A model generated the notes under the pieces. The model saw nothing but the letters and a program-made list of their open reading frames with translations, searched no databases and was not told the DNA's origin. From positions 4,650,001-4,714,000 of the forward strand of contig NC_019892.1 of assembly GCF_000242455.2 (NCBI RefSeq): DNA of 64,000 bases, in the 5' to 3' direction. The DNA comes from Singulisphaera acidiphila DSM 18658. Lineage in GTDB: Bacteria; Planctomycetota; Planctomycetia; Isosphaerales; Isosphaeraceae. Below are positions 7,696 through 17,400 of the stretch, in pieces. Each line of letters opens with the position of its first letter. Position 1 is the first letter of the stretch. The translations under genes and the position numbers were made by a program.

Positions 7696-8694
7696 ATGTC
7701 ACCGTTGCCCGGCCGCCGGCTCGCCCCGCACTTGTTCCAGGCCCTCTTGATCGGGCTCGCCCTGCCCATTCTCGCCGGGGCCGGCGAGGATGAGAACTGG
7801 CAACGCTTGCTGTCCATGCCCCGCGAGCAACGCGCGATCCTGGCCGAGAAGGTTCGCGAGTTCGATCGTCTCGAGCGCCCCGAGAAGGCGGCGATCCGGA
7901 CCCTCGACGAGAAACTCGCGACCCTCCCCACCTCCGAGCAGGCCAACTACCGCGCGGTCCTTCGCCGCTATCACCTCTGGCTCCAGACCCTGTCGGACGA
8001 TGAGCGGACGCAACTCGCCAAGGCTGCGACTCCCAAGGAAAAGCTGGCCCTGATTACCAAGCTTCGCGAGCAGCAAGGCAAGGACGTGGACCAAGGCCCG
8101 ACCTACTTGCTCTTTCAGCTCGCCGATCTCCGCGGTCGGTCCCCGTTCGAGGTGGCCCAGATGCTTCGGTTCTGGTTCACGCTCCCTCCCGCCGAGCAGG
8201 CCGAAATCGAGAAACTCGGCATACGTGACCGCATGAAGCGGCTGATCGAACTGTCTCGACAAGCGAAGATCGGCCCGATCCAGCAGCTCTCTCCGAAGGA
8301 CGAAGCGGAGACGGCGAAGCAACTCGAGAAGAGACTTCAGGCCAAGGGCTGGCTCCGCAATCAGCTCAACAGAGATTCGGAGAAGCAGGCGATCGATCGC
8401 CGCCGGTTGGTGAACAACTATTACTTCGTCGCAAATCCGCCGAAGTCGGTGACCTCCACCAACCTGTTGCGGTTCGAGACCGCGATGCCCTCCTGGATCC
8501 GGTCGACGTTCGACCACCTCGCCCCCGAGGAAGCCAGGCGACGGCTGACGATCCTCTATCGCCTGATCTACCCGGCCGGCAAAGAGATTCCTGCGTCGGG
8601 CCCTGGCCCTGGTCCCGGCCCGGTTGCCCCGGCCGCGAAGCCTGGAAAACCGCCCGTGACCACCCCGACTCCGTCGACGGGCCCCCCGATCTGA
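7696..8694 (+). CDS. Secreted protein of unknown function
   Basis: Predicted 332 aa. The N-terminus is a likely signal peptide (basic PGRRLAPH, hydrophobic LFQALLIGLALPILAGAG). The mature part is almost all charged helix, with repeated patterns such as WQRLLSMPREQRAIL and YHLWLQTLSDDERTQL, like a DUF3106-style helical protein. The C-terminus is Pro/Gly-rich (GPGPGPGPVAPAAKP). It starts 26 bases after the membrane protein and ends 36 bases before ribD, so all three are probably co-transcribed. No enzyme motif is visible. The chosen ATG 7696 removes an Arg-rich upstream extension. Confidence 0.65.
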   Translation: MSPLPGRRLAPHLFQALLIGLALPILAGAGEDENWQRLLSMPREQRAILAEKVREFDRLERPEKAAIRTLDEKLATLPTSEQANYRAVLRRYHLWLQTLSDDERTQLAKAATPKEKLALITKLREQQGKDVDQGPTYLLFQLADLRGRSPFEVAQMLRFWFTLPPAEQAEIEKLGIRDRMKRLIELSRQAKIGPIQQLSPKDEAETAKQLEKRLQAKGWLRNQLNRDSEKQAIDRRRLVNNYYFVANPPKSVTSTNLLRFETAMPSWIRSTFDHLAPEEARRRLTILYRLIYPAGKEIPASGPGPGPGPVAPAAKPGKPPVTTPTPSTGPPI

Positions 8695-8730
8695 GCCACG
8701 ACGGAGGCCCCTTGATGCGAGACCTTCGGC

Positions 8731-9846
8731 GTGGCCAGTGACGACGACCTTTTCTGGATGCAGCGGGCGTTGGCGGAAGCCGAGCGCGGTCGTGGAGCCG
8801 TCGAGCCGAACCCGATGGTCGGGTCGGTCGTGGTCCGCGACGGCCAGCTCGTCGGGTTCGGCCATCACACTCGGTTCGGCGGCCCCCACGCCGAGGTCGA
8901 GGCCTTGAGCCGGGCGGGAACCGCCGCGCAAGGGGCCACGCTCTACGTGACGCTCGAGCCTTGCTGCCACTTTGGCAAGACCCCCCCTTGTACCGAGGCG
9001 ATCCTGACCGCCGGAGTCACCCGCGTGGTGGCCGCGATGCGCGACCCGTTCCCGAAGGTCGCCGGGGGAGGATTGGCTCAGCTCCGCGCGGCGGGCGTGG
9101 CGATCGAAGTGGGCCTCGAATCCGACGCGGCCGCGCGCCTCAATGCGCCGTACCTCAAGCGGCTGGCGACGGGCCGGCCTTACGTCACCGCCAAGTGGGC
9201 GATGACCCTCGACGGCAAGACCGCCACAGCCTCGGGGGACAGCCGTTGGATCTCCGGTTCACGCTCGCGAGCATTGGTCCACGAGGTCCGGGGTCGGATG
9301 GATGCGATCGCCGTTGGGATTGGGACTGCCCTGGCCGACGACCCGGAGCTGACCGCCCGACCCCCCGGACCCCGGACCCCAAGCCGGGTCGTGCTCGATA
9401 GCGCGGGCCGGCTGCCGACGACCAGTCGGCTGGCCCGGACCGCGCGGGAGATCCCGGTATTGGTCGCGCTGACCGATCGTGCTGCGCCCGAGCGTCGTGA
9501 GGCTCTGGCGGCCTTGGGCTGCGAGCTCATCCCGTTTTCCGGTGACGGCCCCGTTCCGATCCTTCCGCTCCTCGACGAACTGGGCCGACGAGGGATGACC
9601 AACCTGCTGGTGGAAGGCGGAGGACGCCTCCTGGGGGCCTTCCTCGACGCTGGCCAGGTCGATGCGGTGGACGTCTTCATTGCGTCTCTGGTCGAAGGGG
9701 GACCGCCGGCGTTCACCCCCGCCCAAGGCAACGGGCGACCGCGAATGGCCGATGCGCTCCGAGTCGAGCGGCAGCAGGTCAGCCTGATCGACGGTGACGT
9801 TCGCCTCCAAGGGGTATTCCCCCCATCCTGGCGCCTCGCCGAGTGA
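8731..9846 (+). CDS. ribD: Bifunctional riboflavin deaminase/reductase
   Basis: Predicted 371 aa from a GTG start. The N-terminal deaminase has the zinc motifs HAE (His53, catalytic Glu55) and EPCCHFGKTPPC (Cys78 and Cys87). The C-terminal RibD reductase domain begins near residue 150 with RPYVTAKWAMTLDGKTAT and contains NLLVEGGGRLLGAFLDAG. It carries out the second and third steps of riboflavin synthesis: deamination of the pyrimidine, then NADPH reduction of the ribosyl side chain. Length and domain order are normal. No other rib genes are nearby. Confidence 0.95.
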   Translation: MASDDDLFWMQRALAEAERGRGAVEPNPMVGSVVVRDGQLVGFGHHTRFGGPHAEVEALSRAGTAAQGATLYVTLEPCCHFGKTPPCTEAILTAGVTRVVAAMRDPFPKVAGGGLAQLRAAGVAIEVGLESDAAARLNAPYLKRLATGRPYVTAKWAMTLDGKTATASGDSRWISGSRSRALVHEVRGRMDAIAVGIGTALADDPELTARPPGPRTPSRVVLDSAGRLPTTSRLARTAREIPVLVALTDRAAPERREALAALGCELIPFSGDGPVPILPLLDELGRRGMTNLLVEGGGRLLGAFLDAGQVDAVDVFIASLVEGGPPAFTPAQGNGRPRMADALRVERQQVSLIDGDVRLQGVFPPSWRLAE

Positions 9847-9848
9847 CC

Positions 9849-9878
9849 TTGACCCCACCCGCAGAAGGGGGGTAGAGT
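9849..9878 (+). promoter_or_regulatory. Promoter of rex
   Basis: TTGACC (9849-9854, 5 of 6), 18-base spacer, TAGAGT (9873-9878, 4 of 6). It starts 3 bases after the ribD stop and 28 bases before the rex ATG, so rex is probably transcribed separately with a short leader. I did not see a clear TTGTGAA-type Rex operator here. Confidence 0.6.
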
Positions 9879-9905
9879 CGAACTTAACTGGTAACGGCAT
9901 GGATT

Positions 9906-10613
9906 ATGCCGGATCCGTCCCACGGAGCTTCCTATCTCGTGAGGGATCCACGACGCGACCCTTCGGGAGATAAATTGGCCCCCAAAGCCGTGGTAGGCCG
10001 GGTCAGCCTTTATCTCCGCCAACTGGAAACCTTCCAGCGGCAAGGGCAGACGACGATTTCCAGCAGTCAGCTCGGCGCCGCGCTGGCGATCCATAATGCG
10101 CAGGTCCGCAAAGACCTGGCTTTCTTCGGGCAGTTCGGCTACCCGGGGATCGGCTACCGGATCGAGGAGCTGATCCCGGCCCTCCGGCGGATCCTCGGAA
10201 TCGACCGCGACTTACCCCTGGCCCTGGTCGGCCTCGGTAACCTCGGCCGCGCTTTGTTGCGTTATCGAGGCTTCCGGAGCCGCGGCTTCCACATCGTTGC
10301 GCTCTTCGACAACGACCCCCAAAAGGTCGGTCGGACCCACGATGGCCTCGTTGTCGAGCCCATCGAGACGATGGCGAAAATCGTTGCCGCCCGCAGCGTG
10401 ACCCTCGCCGTTCTGAGTGTCCCGGCCGAAGTCGCCCAGCGCGTTGCCGACCAGATGGTGGCTTGCGGCATCCTCGGCATCATGAACTTCGCGCCCATCC
10501 CGCTCAGCGTTCCCCCCTCCGTCAGCGTCGTGGCGATCGACCTCTCCATCCAGCTCGAGCACCTCGCCTACAAGGTTCAGAATACGCAAGGTGGGATTTC
10601 TTATGTCGGCTAG
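9906..10613 (+). CDS. rex: Redox-sensing transcriptional repressor Rex
   Basis: Predicted 235 aa. The N-terminal winged helix contains VGRVSLYLRQLETF and ISSSQLGAALAIHNAQVRKDL; FFGQFGYPGIGY is the standard domain junction. The Rossmann NAD(H) domain carries ALVGLGNLGRALL. ILGIMNFAPIPL and the C-terminal swapped helix (IDLSIQLEHLAYKV) complete the family pattern. Rex senses NADH/NAD+ and represses respiratory and fermentative genes. Compared with Gram-positive Rex it carries about 20 extra N-terminal residues. Its targets cannot be read from this window. Confidence 0.93.
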   Translation: MPDPSHGASYLVRDPRRDPSGDKLAPKAVVGRVSLYLRQLETFQRQGQTTISSSQLGAALAIHNAQVRKDLAFFGQFGYPGIGYRIEELIPALRRILGIDRDLPLALVGLGNLGRALLRYRGFRSRGFHIVALFDNDPQKVGRTHDGLVVEPIETMAKIVAARSVTLAVLSVPAEVAQRVADQMVACGILGIMNFAPIPLSVPPSVSVVAIDLSIQLEHLAYKVQNTQGGISYVG

Positions 10614-10638
10614 GCTTTTCGCGCCGGCGTTTGCTCGT

Positions 10639-10644
10639 TAGAAT
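10639..10644 (+). promoter_or_regulatory. Candidate -10 box for tRNA-Gln
   Basis: TAGAAT (5 of 6) lies 27 bases ahead of the tRNA. The -35 (TTTTCG, 17 bases upstream) is poor, so the assignment is weak. Confidence 0.35.
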
Positions 10645-10670
10645 GATCCTCGTCAGTCCAACCGACTGAA

Positions 10671-10741
10671 TACCCGGTGGTGAAACGGTATCACGACAGG
10701 TTTTGGTCCTGTCTTTCCAGGTTCGAATCCTGGCCGGGTAG
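10671..10741 (+). tRNA. tRNA-Gln (anticodon TTG)
   Basis: Full cloverleaf read by eye. Acceptor arms TACCCGG (10671-10677) and CCGGGTA (10734-10740) pair over 7 bases with G as discriminator. The D arm contains GGTGAAACGGTATCAC. Anticodon stem ACAGG/CCTGT has loop TTTTGGT (anticodon TTG, reads CAA). A 4-base variable loop follows, then T stem CCAGG/CCTGG with TTCGAAT. CCA is not encoded. A strong terminator follows. Confidence 0.95.
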
Positions 10742-10766
10742 CTCTGATTGCCGTGACACATTCCTT

Positions 10767-10800
10767 GAGGCCGTTGGAGAAAGATTTCTCCAACGGCCTC
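10767..10800 (+). terminator. Terminator hairpin after tRNA-Gln
   Basis: A perfect 16-base inverted repeat (10767-10782 and 10785-10800) with a 2-base gap. There is no long T-run on the plus strand. It lies between the tRNA and the convergent caspase-family gene and could stop transcription from either side. Confidence 0.7.
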
Positions 10801-10943
10801 ATTGCGTTGATTCAGGAGCACATCCGGCCGAGGATTCCCGAGTTCCGAATGTGCGAGTCTCCCAAGAATATGGGGGGCAAACGCGACCGAATGTCTCCCG
10901 AACACGGTGGCAGAGCTCTGAAACAGAATGCGCTATGCCGGCT

Positions 10944-13900
10944 TCACGACTTTGGTGGGGAGGGGGATGCCGCCTGGTCTTGATCCTCGGGCCGCTTGAA
11001 CTGAGTGGCCGGCCCTGTTCGAGGTTGATCTGCGCTGCGAGTTGAGGGACCGGCCGCCGTTTGGTGAGGATCGGGCTTCGGAGGGAGCTTGACCGAGGCG
11101 ATGTCTTCAATCACTTGCTCGGGCGTCGACTGGTAATAGAACGAGGATCGCAAATCGAAGGGGAAGACCGCCTCGGGAGCGTCTTCCAAGGCCGTACTGA
11201 TCGTGATCGGTTTCTCGGCGGTGGGCCGCTCGACCAAACCGGGGAGGGATGGGCTGGGGATGCGCGTGCCGATTCCTTCAACCGGGTCGCGCCAGATGAG
11301 AAGGACTTTCTGATCGGCCTTGAGGTCGAGCCGACGGAGGGCTCGCTGGAGGTCTTCAGGGCAGCTCAACGCCCACTGGCTCTGGCTTGCCCGGCGGAGG
11401 TCCTCGGCCGAACGGTCGAGGGCGAACATGGTTGGGGTGCCTCGCGACGGGTCCAGCAGCAGGTGGCAGCGGCCTCCTGCGAGGTACAAGGCCAGGACCG
11501 GGCGGATCGTCTTCGGCTTGTGGTAGGGGGTTCCGGTGGTCGCCTCCCAGACGAGCTCGATCAGCTCCTTGACGCGATCCGGCTGATACTTCGCCTTGGC
11601 CAGGAAGGCCACGTCGTAGTAGGGGCGCAGATACTTCAAGACGTCCGGGTCGGCGGCCGCGCGATGGATGGCCGACTGGCACAGACGTAAGAGCATGTCC
11701 GCATATTCGATCTTCAGAAAGGGGTCGGATTCGGGAGTCTCGAGTTCGATCAGGAACTTGTAGGCAAACATCAGCCGCTCCAGTTCATCGCGGTCGAAGT
11801 CACGGCTGGTCTCCCGGAGCTCTTCGAGCAATTTGCAGAGGTCCGACAGGTTCGGCTGAGGAGCGCCGGCGGGGGCCTTGGGATCCTGCTCGATTCCACC
11901 AGGACAGGCATGTGCAAGTGCGGCTGACAGGCTTACCTTCAAGGGATCGCTCTTCTTGCTCCCGATCGCGTCCGCAGCCGTTCTCAGGTGGCGGGCCAGT
12001 TGGAGGATCGAGGCCGACGGTCGGGCGGCATCGACTTCGGTACGTCTCTCTGCATGGAGGTCTTGGAGCGAGAGTGCGATGGCTCGACGATAGAGGAGGT
12101 CCTTTCGGACCTGGTCGCGCGTTGCCTTCGGAATCTGGTCGACCTTCAAGAGCGCTCGACGATAGTCATCGGCGGCCTCGGCGTAGTTAGGATCCCGGCC
12201 GAACATGGAGCAGTCCGCCTGGCGTTCGAGGCTGTTGACGAGTCGATCGTATAAGAGAGAGCGGACCTCGGCGAAGTTGGAGACTTCGACCTTGCGCGCC
12301 TCCAACTCGGTGAGCGCCGTGGTGAGGGCGGGGGTGAGCGTGCGATAGGCTTCCAGGGCGAGGTCATCCCTGCCCTGGAAGCGGTGGATCATGGCCAGGC
12401 CATGGTCGATGTGAAAGCGATCGATCGAACACTCGTCGCGGTTGAGGTTGGCTGGCAAGCTGAGGATTTCGCCGGCCCGGGTGAACTTCTCGGCGGCCTG
12501 GGGGAACTTCCACTGTTCCATGCAGGCCCAGGCGTAGTATTTCCAGGCCGAGGCGGTCAGCGGATGTTCCGACTTCGGGTCGAACGCCTCGGTCAACTGG
12601 ATCGCATCGTCCATGCGCCGCTCGGCAGGACCCGTGATCCCGTCTCGCCGCAGCGAATCGGCTTGTTTGCTCAGGCAGTAGACCTTGAATGGAGCAGGGG
12701 AACCGAGGCCGAACATCGATTCCGCCTCGGTGAATCGCCGGAACGCCTCGGCGTAATCATTCAGGACCGTCAGTTCGAGCATCCCGAGGTCTAGCAAGCA
12801 GAGGGCCCTCAGGGGGCGAACCAGGAGCGAGATCTTTTCCTCGGCCTCGTAGCGTTGGAGGGCCTGGATGTAGTTCGTTTGCGCCTCGGCGTGGTCGCCG
12901 AGCTTGTGTTGCAAGACGGCCAGGTAATGGAGGTCGACGGCCTCCACCTCGTCCCGTTTGCCGGTCGTTTCCACCGACGCTTTTAGCGTCTTGACGACGG
13001 AGTGCATTTGCCCGTTGCGATCCTTCTGCTGATCGAGCTGGAGCATTGTCTTGAGGTGGTTGAGCCTCATCCGAAGGGGCGCGGAGAGGTGCCCGTCTCC
13101 TTCGAGCCGGCGAACGCTTTGGCGGGCGGCTTCACGGAGCTTGTCCTTGTCGATCTCGTCGGCCATCGAGCGCGATTCAAGCTTGTCTTTGAGAATCTCA
13201 AGCCGAAGGCCCGGCATGAACCACGGCATCTCGTCCGCCCACCAGTTCCCAAATGTGCTTGGCACCATGGCCAGCAAGAGCTGTCGAGACTCGCGGGAAA
13301 CCTCTTCAACGAACGAGGCGCCCGGGTCTGGGAAGAAGTGGAATTCGCCGCTTCGTTCGTCGTCCAGCCAGCGGCATTGTGGAGACTGTTTCGGCGGCAG
13401 ATTTCCGTCGAGGTACGCGCGCATCGCATGGAAGAGCTGGTTCGTCGTGAAGTAGTAACGATTGCGGGGCAGCTTCGGGGGGACCGCGTTGAGCGCACGC
13501 AGTAAGGAGCGGGTAAACGGCGAGTTCTTATCTTGCCCTTGGCCGTCCGAGGCGAGATCGCGGCTTGCCGTCACTGCCTGGAGCGACCGCTCGCCAAAAA
13601 GGGTTGGATCATTGTCCTGGTGCTCAAACTGGCCGCCTGCGGCTCCCGTGACCTGGATTTGAAACACCGTGCCGGAATGGCAGCAATCCAGAATGAGCAG
13701 CTTGTGCCGGGCGGGGCACTTGTTCAGCAGCCGAACTACCTCCGCCAGGTCGATCGCCGAGGTTTCAAAGAGCTCCTCACGCTCGCCGACCTTGAGTCGC
13801 TTGAAGTCGATCGGCAAGAGAAAGCCCGGGTGGCCATCGGCCCGCTTCTCATCGGCCGGACCCGCTCCGCGCTCGCCGTGTCCGGAGAAGTAGAAGACCA

Positions 13901-14381
13901 CACTGTCGTCTTCGTGAACCTCCTCGGTATTCCCAAGAAGGCCCTGACCGAGCCGTTTACTGATCTCCTCCTTGGTGGCCTGCTTGCCAAGCAGGAGCTC
14001 GAGAGCTCCGTCTTGTCCGTATCCATACTTGGCTTTAAGAAGCTCGGCCACGGCCAACGCATCGTTTTCTGCATTCTTCAATTCACGCGAAGTGCCGCCA
14101 TCCTTGATCGTCTCGCGATCCGTCGCCTTGTAGTTGATCCCGACCACAAGCGCCCAGCGCTTGCGGTATTGGATTCCCCCCGTGGAGGGGGCTTTGCTCC
14201 GTGGGGTAAGACGACGGTCCCCCCGGGTCGCCACGGGCTCGGTCTCGGAAAGTGCGTCATCCTTTGATGCGGCGGCTGCTTCTGTGGTGAGATCCTGACC
14301 CGGGCATGGAGTCCACGCCGCCAGGGGGATCGCAACGACGATCAGTCGAATCGCCCATTGGTATCGAGTTGTGATGATCAT
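10944..14381 (-). CDS. Exported caspase-family protein with long helical/TPR C-terminus
   Basis: Predicted 1145 aa. A signal peptide-like start (IRLIVVAIPLAAWTPCPGQ) is followed by a peptidase C14 (caspase/metacaspase-like) domain at about residues 72-350. It has WALVVGINYK, the catalytic-His motif YFSGHGE (His168) and LDCCHSG (nucleophile probably Cys234). Residues from about 400 to 1000 are helical with TPR-like repeats (EAQTNYIQALQRYEAEEK, YYAWACMEQWKFPQAAEKF), followed by a disordered Pro-rich tail. It is last in a run of five minus-strand genes, 102 bases after the CHAT gene. Clan-CD peptidases of this kind cleave after basic or acidic residues; the substrate here is unknown. Confidence 0.85.
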   Translation of the reverse strand: MIITTRYQWAIRLIVVAIPLAAWTPCPGQDLTTEAAAASKDDALSETEPVATRGDRRLTPRSKAPSTGGIQYRKRWALVVGINYKATDRETIKDGGTSRELKNAENDALAVAELLKAKYGYGQDGALELLLGKQATKEEISKRLGQGLLGNTEEVHEDDSVVFYFSGHGERGAGPADEKRADGHPGFLLPIDFKRLKVGEREELFETSAIDLAEVVRLLNKCPARHKLLILDCCHSGTVFQIQVTGAAGGQFEHQDNDPTLFGERSLQAVTASRDLASDGQGQDKNSPFTRSLLRALNAVPPKLPRNRYYFTTNQLFHAMRAYLDGNLPPKQSPQCRWLDDERSGEFHFFPDPGASFVEEVSRESRQLLLAMVPSTFGNWWADEMPWFMPGLRLEILKDKLESRSMADEIDKDKLREAARQSVRRLEGDGHLSAPLRMRLNHLKTMLQLDQQKDRNGQMHSVVKTLKASVETTGKRDEVEAVDLHYLAVLQHKLGDHAEAQTNYIQALQRYEAEEKISLLVRPLRALCLLDLGMLELTVLNDYAEAFRRFTEAESMFGLGSPAPFKVYCLSKQADSLRRDGITGPAERRMDDAIQLTEAFDPKSEHPLTASAWKYYAWACMEQWKFPQAAEKFTRAGEILSLPANLNRDECSIDRFHIDHGLAMIHRFQGRDDLALEAYRTLTPALTTALTELEARKVEVSNFAEVRSLLYDRLVNSLERQADCSMFGRDPNYAEAADDYRRALLKVDQIPKATRDQVRKDLLYRRAIALSLQDLHAERRTEVDAARPSASILQLARHLRTAADAIGSKKSDPLKVSLSAALAHACPGGIEQDPKAPAGAPQPNLSDLCKLLEELRETSRDFDRDELERLMFAYKFLIELETPESDPFLKIEYADMLLRLCQSAIHRAAADPDVLKYLRPYYDVAFLAKAKYQPDRVKELIELVWEATTGTPYHKPKTIRPVLALYLAGGRCHLLLDPSRGTPTMFALDRSAEDLRRASQSQWALSCPEDLQRALRRLDLKADQKVLLIWRDPVEGIGTRIPSPSLPGLVERPTAEKPITISTALEDAPEAVFPFDLRSSFYYQSTPEQVIEDIASVKLPPKPDPHQTAAGPSTRSADQPRTGPATQFKRPEDQDQAASPSPPKS

Positions 14382-14483
14382 GATATTGTCTACGCAAAAT
14401 AATGAGATTTATTTCGTTCGCAGTCGGTGTGAAACACTTCCCGGCGATGGAATGCGATTTCGTCCGGAGACTGGAGAGTCGCA

Positions 14484-17400
14484 TCAGTTTCCGAATCGTG
14501 TTCGATCATCGCCGGAAGCGGTGTAGACGGCCCAGAAGTAGGGATGGATCCAAGGTTCCGGATCGGCGGAGGTCCGCAACTTTTTGAGAAAGGCTCTCTG
14601 AGACGTCGAGAGGGCTTGAGGGGCTGGTTCGCCCGCCGCCAGGTTGTTGAAGAAGGCGCCGATCAACTCTGGACCGGAGCCGTCGTAGACATCCCAGAGG
14701 CCGGAGACGACGGTCCTTGCCCCGGACCTCAGCAGGGCCCGTTGAATCCCGAAGAGGTCGTCCCCAGGCAAGGGCGAGCGATCGGCGAGGCCCGTGTAGC
14801 AGGCGCTCAGGACCACCAGATCCGCCTGGGTCGAACCCCCAAAAAGCTCCTCTGCGGTAAGCCGACCATCATCCTTCGCTTCGGGAAAGAGCAGGATGGA
14901 ACTCGTCAACGGACGGTCGGCGACGTTCGTGCCGTGGGTGGCGAAAAGAACCATCCCGGCTTGGGAGAGCAAGGATCGACCGGCCGCCTCGCTTGCCTCC
15001 CCTTCGAGATAGACACGGTCCACCTTGCCGCCGAAGGCTTTCCGGAGGTTGGCAAGGTCATCACGGACGCCGGGCAGTGGGGCGGCTCCAGGGAAATTGG
15101 CGATCCCGGCGGCACCAACTCGCGTGATCGGTCGAGGGGCGCGTTGTCGCAACAGGTCCCACGTCGTCAGCGACGGAGAGTGGCAAAGGGCAAACGGCTC
15201 ATCGAGCAAGAATCGGGGTTGAACCATCTCCGACGAATCTTTTCGGCCTGCGTCTCGCTCGGTCACCAAGGCCGCAAAAGGAAAGTAGTGGAGGATATGA
15301 TGGGGGACCACCACGACCGTCTTTGCCTTCCTGAGTTCCGCGAGCAGGTCGGTGGGCAGCAAATCGATTGCGAACTCGTGGAGGGTCTCTTGCCACTGAT
15401 GGTCGAACCCCTGGCCAGCCAGGAGCCGGCTTCGCATTCGGGTGGCGTAGTTCTCCACCCCGCGAAGGTAGGTCCGGACTCGTGCAACCAAAGCCTGGGA
15501 AGCGATGGGGTGTCCCTCTCGATCCTTCAACTCGAAGACCAGGACTTGGCCCGACGTCGTCACCACGAAAGCCCAGGCCCGCCTGGAGCCGATGAGGTAT
15601 TCGACCGCAGCCACTTCGCGAGGCCAATCGGCGAGGATCGCCGGCAATGGACGTGGCCCTTCCTCGTCGGCCTGGGCTCTGGTCCGGCTGGCGGCGAGAA
15701 GACCCTCGAGCGCGCGGGCCTTGGCCAGTTCGGCGTAGTGAAGCGCCTCGGCGGGCTGCCCGTCGGCGATCAGTAACTCGACGATCTGCTCGTTGAGATA
15801 GGCACGGCGGGCGATGAAGCCGGCGACCCCCAGCCCGACCCCATCTCCCGGAACCTGGTCGAGGACGAATTGGGAGAGGCGGTGCGCGATCAGAAGACCC
15901 TGGAGCGCCTGCTTGCGGTGGGCCGTTTCCCCGGCTCCCGAATCCTGAGGCCCCGATCGGAGCTGATTCAGGGCGAGTAGCCGGTGCGTGCTCTCGATGC
16001 CGACGAGCGATCCGGCCTCCTCGTATTCCTGCAACGCCTGCTGGGTGAGCCGTTCACAGTCTGCGAACGAACTCCGTGCCTCGGGGCGGCCGAGGTCTGT
16101 GGTATGATTTCTGAATGCGAGTTGTGCCAGGATCTCGCGAGCCGTTGCCCGGATCACGGGCTCCACCCGAACGTCGTCGCGGGAGTCGGCGACAACCCCG
16201 GCCGCGAGTGTCCTCGCCTGTTCCGTCGCCGCAAGGACCGCGGCCGGGAACCGGCGCTCTTCCGAGGCTGGATCTTCGAGGGTTTGGATCAGGTCGGCGA
16301 GGAGCGCGTAGAGGCGGGCGAGATTGGTCTCGACGACCGCGGCCTGAGCTGGCTGCTGCATCCCTTTCGCCAAGGTTCGAGCGGAGTCGTACTCGTGGAG
16401 GGCGGCGTGCCAGTCGCTCAGCGTCGACAGGATCGGGAGCCGGCCCCCGGTCACGATCTGGTAGGCGTGGTTCTGAAGCCGGTCCTGCGAGCGACCCAGC
16501 AGGAAATTCCCATAGTTATTGTGCGCCCGGAATTGGTCGGCGGTCGTCGACTCGCTCTCGTTCCCGTCGCGCCCGAGGGCTTCGACCGCAACCAAGGCCT
16601 CACGGAAGAGGCGGTCGGCCTGTGCTTCCAGGGCCAATCCCGACTCCGCACGGATCACGGCGTTGTAGAGCTTGGCCAAGGCTTGACTCCGAGGAGTTGC
16701 TTCCCCCTGGTCGATCGCCGCAAGTGTCGCCATTGCCTCCCGCCATCGCCCTGCGCGGAATTGGCCTCGCGCCTGGTCGATTTTCGAGTCCCCCGTCGGG
16801 TCCACCAGCGAGGATGGGTCGGCCACGGCCGCTCCGGCTAAACGTCGCTCCAGGTCGGAGCGGGTTTGGCGGAGGAACGACGTGAGCTCCTCCTCCGGCA
16901 AATGATCCACGACGTCGAATGCGTCGGTCAGGTAGGCCAGGGGTTTGCCCTCCTCGTCGACCTGGGTCAGCAAGTGGGCGACCGCAACCAGGGCGGAGAG
17001 CCCGTCTGCGCCCTGGCCGCGAAGCTTGGCCAGCTCATCGAGTGGGCGTTGCACCTCCTCGCGAAGGGCATCGTCCTCGACCCGAAAGGTCACGGATTCG
17101 CCTCCCCCTTCGATTCGAAGGACGTACTCGCCGGCGGGTAACCCCGCCGCGAGCGCGGGGGGTAATCCTGGGATCTCGCTCCACGACAGTTGATGCTTCC
17201 CTTCGGGAAGTGCGATCTTGACGAGGAGATGGCCGTCCCGAAGGAGCAACGCCGCTGCTTCGGGAAAGGGGGGGCCTTGAGGTGCGGGCCGCCGTCGGAT
17301 CGTGATCCGAGGCCCGATCAACGGCCCATTGGACGGGGTCAAGAAGGGGGAGTTTCCCCGCATGACCGACGACCCGAGCAGCGGGACCAGGAACGTGGTC